The position numbers and the translations under genes were made by a program. A stretch of 64,000 nucleotides of DNA from Hirschia sp. (GTDB lineage Bacteria; Pseudomonadota; Alphaproteobacteria; Caulobacterales; Hyphomonadaceae): positions 83,581-147,580 of the forward strand of contig PAQI01000024.1 in assembly GCA_002709235.1 (NCBI GenBank), written 5' to 3'. Under the pieces are notes generated by a model. That model had not been told where the DNA came from and searched no databases. It was given only the letters and a program-made list of their open reading frames with translations. How positions within the stretch are numbered: the stretch's first letter is position 1; each line of letters starts with the position of its first letter. Shown here one piece after another: positions 62,034 through 64,000 of this stretch.

Positions 62034-63626
62034 ATGACCAGTTCGAACGAAACGCCTGAAACCGAGACAACCGAGGGAACTCCCACGGAGCCCGAACCCA
62101 TTGATGCCGAGTTCGAACCCGCTGACGGACCAGAGCCAGAAGCTGAAAAGCCCGTAAAGTCAGGCATCGGGATGGCAACGCTTGCTGCCTGGAGCATCGG
62201 CGCGGCCCTGGCCGGTGGTACGATCGGTGTGATCGGATCAGGTTCGACCAATATCGATACGGCCAAATTCGCGCCCGCTGAACTCGAAACTGACCTGAAG
62301 GACCTGTCTTCCAAACAGGGTAACGTTTCCGAAAAGCTCGACAAGGCTTGGGAAACACTCAGCGTGACCGAAGCCCGGCTTGAAGGCCAGGTTGAAAAGT
62401 TGAACGCGGAACTGGAAGCTCGAGAGGAAAGCCAGGCCCTGTTGCAATCGGAATTCGATGCACTTGTAGCGCAGTTGGATGCGCTGGTCGGCAGCTCCGG
62501 TGACACCGCAAAACTTGCCGAGGGCGAGACGGCTACAGCAGCAGGCAATACCGGTGACACCGCAGGCGCTGCGACAATTCCTCCCCTGCAACGACTGATG
62601 ACGCGTATCACCTATCTGGAAGAGCGGTTGGCTGAGAGTGACGCCAGCCCTGAAACATCTGGTCAGCTTAAACGCGCACTGACTGATGTATCTGCGCGGG
62701 TAGAAAGCCTTGAAGGCGCGAATGACGAAGTTCAACGTGCCATGACAAAACGCGAAGAAGCACTGGCCTCGTTGCAGGCAGGACTGTTCAACGCCAATCA
62801 AGCTATCGCTGATGTCGAGGACCGTGTCGTCGAGCTTGCCAAGACTAAAAACTCTGCACCCGAATCCGCCAGTACCAGTGATGTAGAAAAGGAGCTTGCT
62901 GCGCTTCGTGAGCAAGTCGCAACGCTTGGCATCGCATCGACAGCAAAAGAGCAACCAGTTCCAAAGCCGACATCATCTGCATCTTCCGGAACCACCCCTG
63001 AAACAAAGGTCAGTCCTACACCACAAGACAGCGCAAGCACTGGAATGGCACCTGTGCAACCGGCGTCATCCGACACTACCGATACCCAGACCGCCAAGGC
63101 CGCCAAACAGATTTCTGATGCTGCTTTGGCCATGTCGGCACTAGAAAGCCAGTCTGCACGTGGCAAGCCATTCCCATCTGCCTGGGACCGCTTGGATGAG
63201 GCCATGCCGGACAATGCCAATGTTCAGGCTATCAAATCCATTTCCCGTCGGGGTGCACCACCCCTATCCGATTTGCGGACCAGTTTCGCTGATGTGAATT
63301 CGGTACTCAACAAGCGTATTCAGGATGAAGGCAAGGGCGATGGACTGGACTGGGCCCGGCGAGCATTTGGTGGTGTTGTTTCTGTTCGCAGAACAGATGT
63401 AGACGGCGACACACCCGAAGCAGTTCTCAACCGCATCCGCAATGCCCTAGATGATGCCGACCTGACCACCGCCATTGAAAATGCCGACCTGTTGGAAGGT
63501 TTCAGCGATACCGAATTTGATGAATGGCTCACGGCAGCGCGGGCACGCCTGACGCTCGATACCAATGTTGCAGCGGTGCGTGAGGAGATTCTTGACAAGA
63601 GCGCCGAGCTCTCGGGAAGGAATTAG
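62034..63626 (+). CDS. Mitofilin/Mic60-like inner-membrane protein (COG4223)
   Basis: 530 residues. Acidic Pro/Glu-rich N-terminus, one transmembrane helix about 45-66 (GMATLAAWSIGAALAGGTIGVI), long coiled coil about 85-290, then a C-terminal mitofilin-type domain (KPFPSAWDRLDEAMPDNANV, RRGAPPLSDLRTSFADV). Alphaproteobacterial Mic60 homologues lie in heme operons before hemY, as here, and shape intracytoplasmic membranes or tether the envelope. Confidence 0.82.
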   Translation: MTSSNETPETETTEGTPTEPEPIDAEFEPADGPEPEAEKPVKSGIGMATLAAWSIGAALAGGTIGVIGSGSTNIDTAKFAPAELETDLKDLSSKQGNVSEKLDKAWETLSVTEARLEGQVEKLNAELEAREESQALLQSEFDALVAQLDALVGSSGDTAKLAEGETATAAGNTGDTAGAATIPPLQRLMTRITYLEERLAESDASPETSGQLKRALTDVSARVESLEGANDEVQRAMTKREEALASLQAGLFNANQAIADVEDRVVELAKTKNSAPESASTSDVEKELAALREQVATLGIASTAKEQPVPKPTSSASSGTTPETKVSPTPQDSASTGMAPVQPASSDTTDTQTAKAAKQISDAALAMSALESQSARGKPFPSAWDRLDEAMPDNANVQAIKSISRRGAPPLSDLRTSFADVNSVLNKRIQDEGKGDGLDWARRAFGGVVSVRRTDVDGDTPEAVLNRIRNALDDADLTTAIENADLLEGFSDTEFDEWLTAARARLTLDTNVAAVREEILDKSAELSGRN

Positions 63627-63629
63627 ACC

Positions 63630-64000
63630 TTGATCCGCAAAGCGCTTTTACTGGCCCTCGTGATTGTCGCAGTGGGCGTCGCACTCTGGGCGGCAAATGC
63701 GCCCAAGGATGTGCTTGTCAGATTGCCCGGTTTCGAGGTCGAAACATCCAGAATCCTTCTAGCGCTTCTAATGTTGTTGCTGGGCGCAGTAATCGCATGG
63801 GTCTGGGGATTGTTGGCCTCGATATTCAACCTGCCCGGCAAGGTTGCGCGGTCCTCCCGGCAATCACGCATTAATAAGGCACGTGCGGCCCTGTCCGATG
63901 GCTTGATCGCTGCTGAAGGGGGTGATGCTGAAGAAGCTGCCAAGCAGGCCAAGCGTGCTGCGGCGCTGGCAAAAATCGGATCACCCGACCGAAAGCTGGC
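63630..64000 (+). CDS. hemY: HemY N-terminal part, cut by window end
   Basis: TTG start three bases after the Mic60-like stop. The first residues form a transmembrane helix (LLLALVIVAVGVALWAAN), followed by a second (ILLALLMLLLGAVIAWVWGLL) and RSSRQSRINKARAALSDGLIAAEGGDAEEAAKQAKRAAAL, the start of the TPR-like HemY repeat. 123 codons are visible. The protein is not the protoporphyrinogen oxidase of the same name. Confidence 0.82.
   Translation, partial: MIRKALLLALVIVAVGVALWAANAPKDVLVRLPGFEVETSRILLALLMLLLGAVIAWVWGLLASIFNLPGKVARSSRQSRINKARAALSDGLIAAEGGDAEEAAKQAKRAAALAKIGSPDRKL

Noticed and set aside
1-64000. CRISPR arrays, prophage, IS elements, rRNA or tRNA genes
   Set aside because: No regularly spaced repeats, no transposase or integrase frames, and no tRNA or rRNA sequence was recognised by eye.

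Overview
The window looks like chromosomal DNA from a marine-type alphaproteobacterium, most likely of the Caulobacterales/Maricaulales/Hyphomonadaceae group. The grounds are: an alphaproteobacterial heme cluster (hemC, hemD, a COG4223 mitofilin/Mic60-like gene, hemY); alphaproteobacterial families such as DUF2794, DUF2849, DUF934, IalB and an ECF sigma factor/ChrR pair; an Ffh with a long Gly/Pro/Met-rich tail beside rpsP and rimM; and boxes that fit the CtrA pattern TTAA-N7-TTAA. Base composition is fairly even and moderately GC-rich, except for one AT-rich HNH nuclease gene near 42.4-43.3 kb. I saw no tRNA, rRNA, CRISPR array, transposase, integrase or prophage. The taxonomic call is inference.

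Layout. 0-6.7 kb: metabolic singletons, comprising a glutathionyl-hydroquinone reductase cut by the window edge, an NTF2-like protein, a DUF2306 membrane protein divergent from a membrane-anchored AraC regulator, uridine kinase, a two-gene operon of a subclass-B1-like metallo-beta-lactamase lipoprotein and a methyltransferase, and fabI. 6.9-9.1 kb: a Cache-type chemoreceptor. 9.2-13.1 kb (minus strand): ffh, zinc-ribbon protein, chorismate mutase, rpsP, GNAT, rimM; trmD and rplS are not next to rimM. 13.1-19.1 kb: a 500-bp gap full of RNA-like dyads, a Tat-exported PLP aminotransferase, an aldo/keto reductase, a lipoprotein with a TerB-like gene, and a methyltransferase. 19.2-25.1 kb: a sulfite-reduction operon (SUMT, DUF2849, GST, cysI, DUF934, cysH) with a divergent LysR regulator.

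25.3-28.7 kb holds an 1143-residue protein with a very acidic cytoplasmic half and a periplasmic SH3-like half, followed by a strong terminator and a patatin phospholipase. 30.9-35.4 kb is a GldA/GldF/GldG-type ABC operon with a DUF4340 protein. 35.4-37.4 kb has a ChrR-like cupin, its ECF sigma factor and a divergent IalB protein. 37.5-40.9 kb is a compact sensory cluster: an outer-membrane porin, a secreted Cache-like sensor protein and a chemoreceptor. 41.2-54.7 kb mixes housekeeping genes (rlmN, tadA, rsmD, pyrF) with secreted or membrane proteins: a PLA2-like protein, a ConA-fold polysaccharide-lyase-like lipoprotein, CBS, TauE, a HI0933-type flavoprotein and a trypsin-like protease coupled to DUF350. 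55.3-56.1 kb is non-coding and ends in a strong terminator. 56.6-60.1 kb carries yciI, gpsA and tsaD, interrupted by a TetR gene and a 44-residue membrane protein that share an operator motif. 60.3-64 kb is the heme cluster, with hemY cut by the window edge.

How the genes work together. The sulfur operon makes siroheme precursor and reduces APS/PAPS to sulfide. hemC and hemD convert porphobilinogen to uroporphyrinogen III, the substrate that the SUMT enzyme also uses. The two chemoreceptors, the Cache protein and the porin suggest active sensing of small extracellular compounds. The least explained parts are the porin/Cache/receptor cluster, the acidic SH3 scaffold protein, the TetR/small-membrane-protein pair and two structured intergenic stretches.
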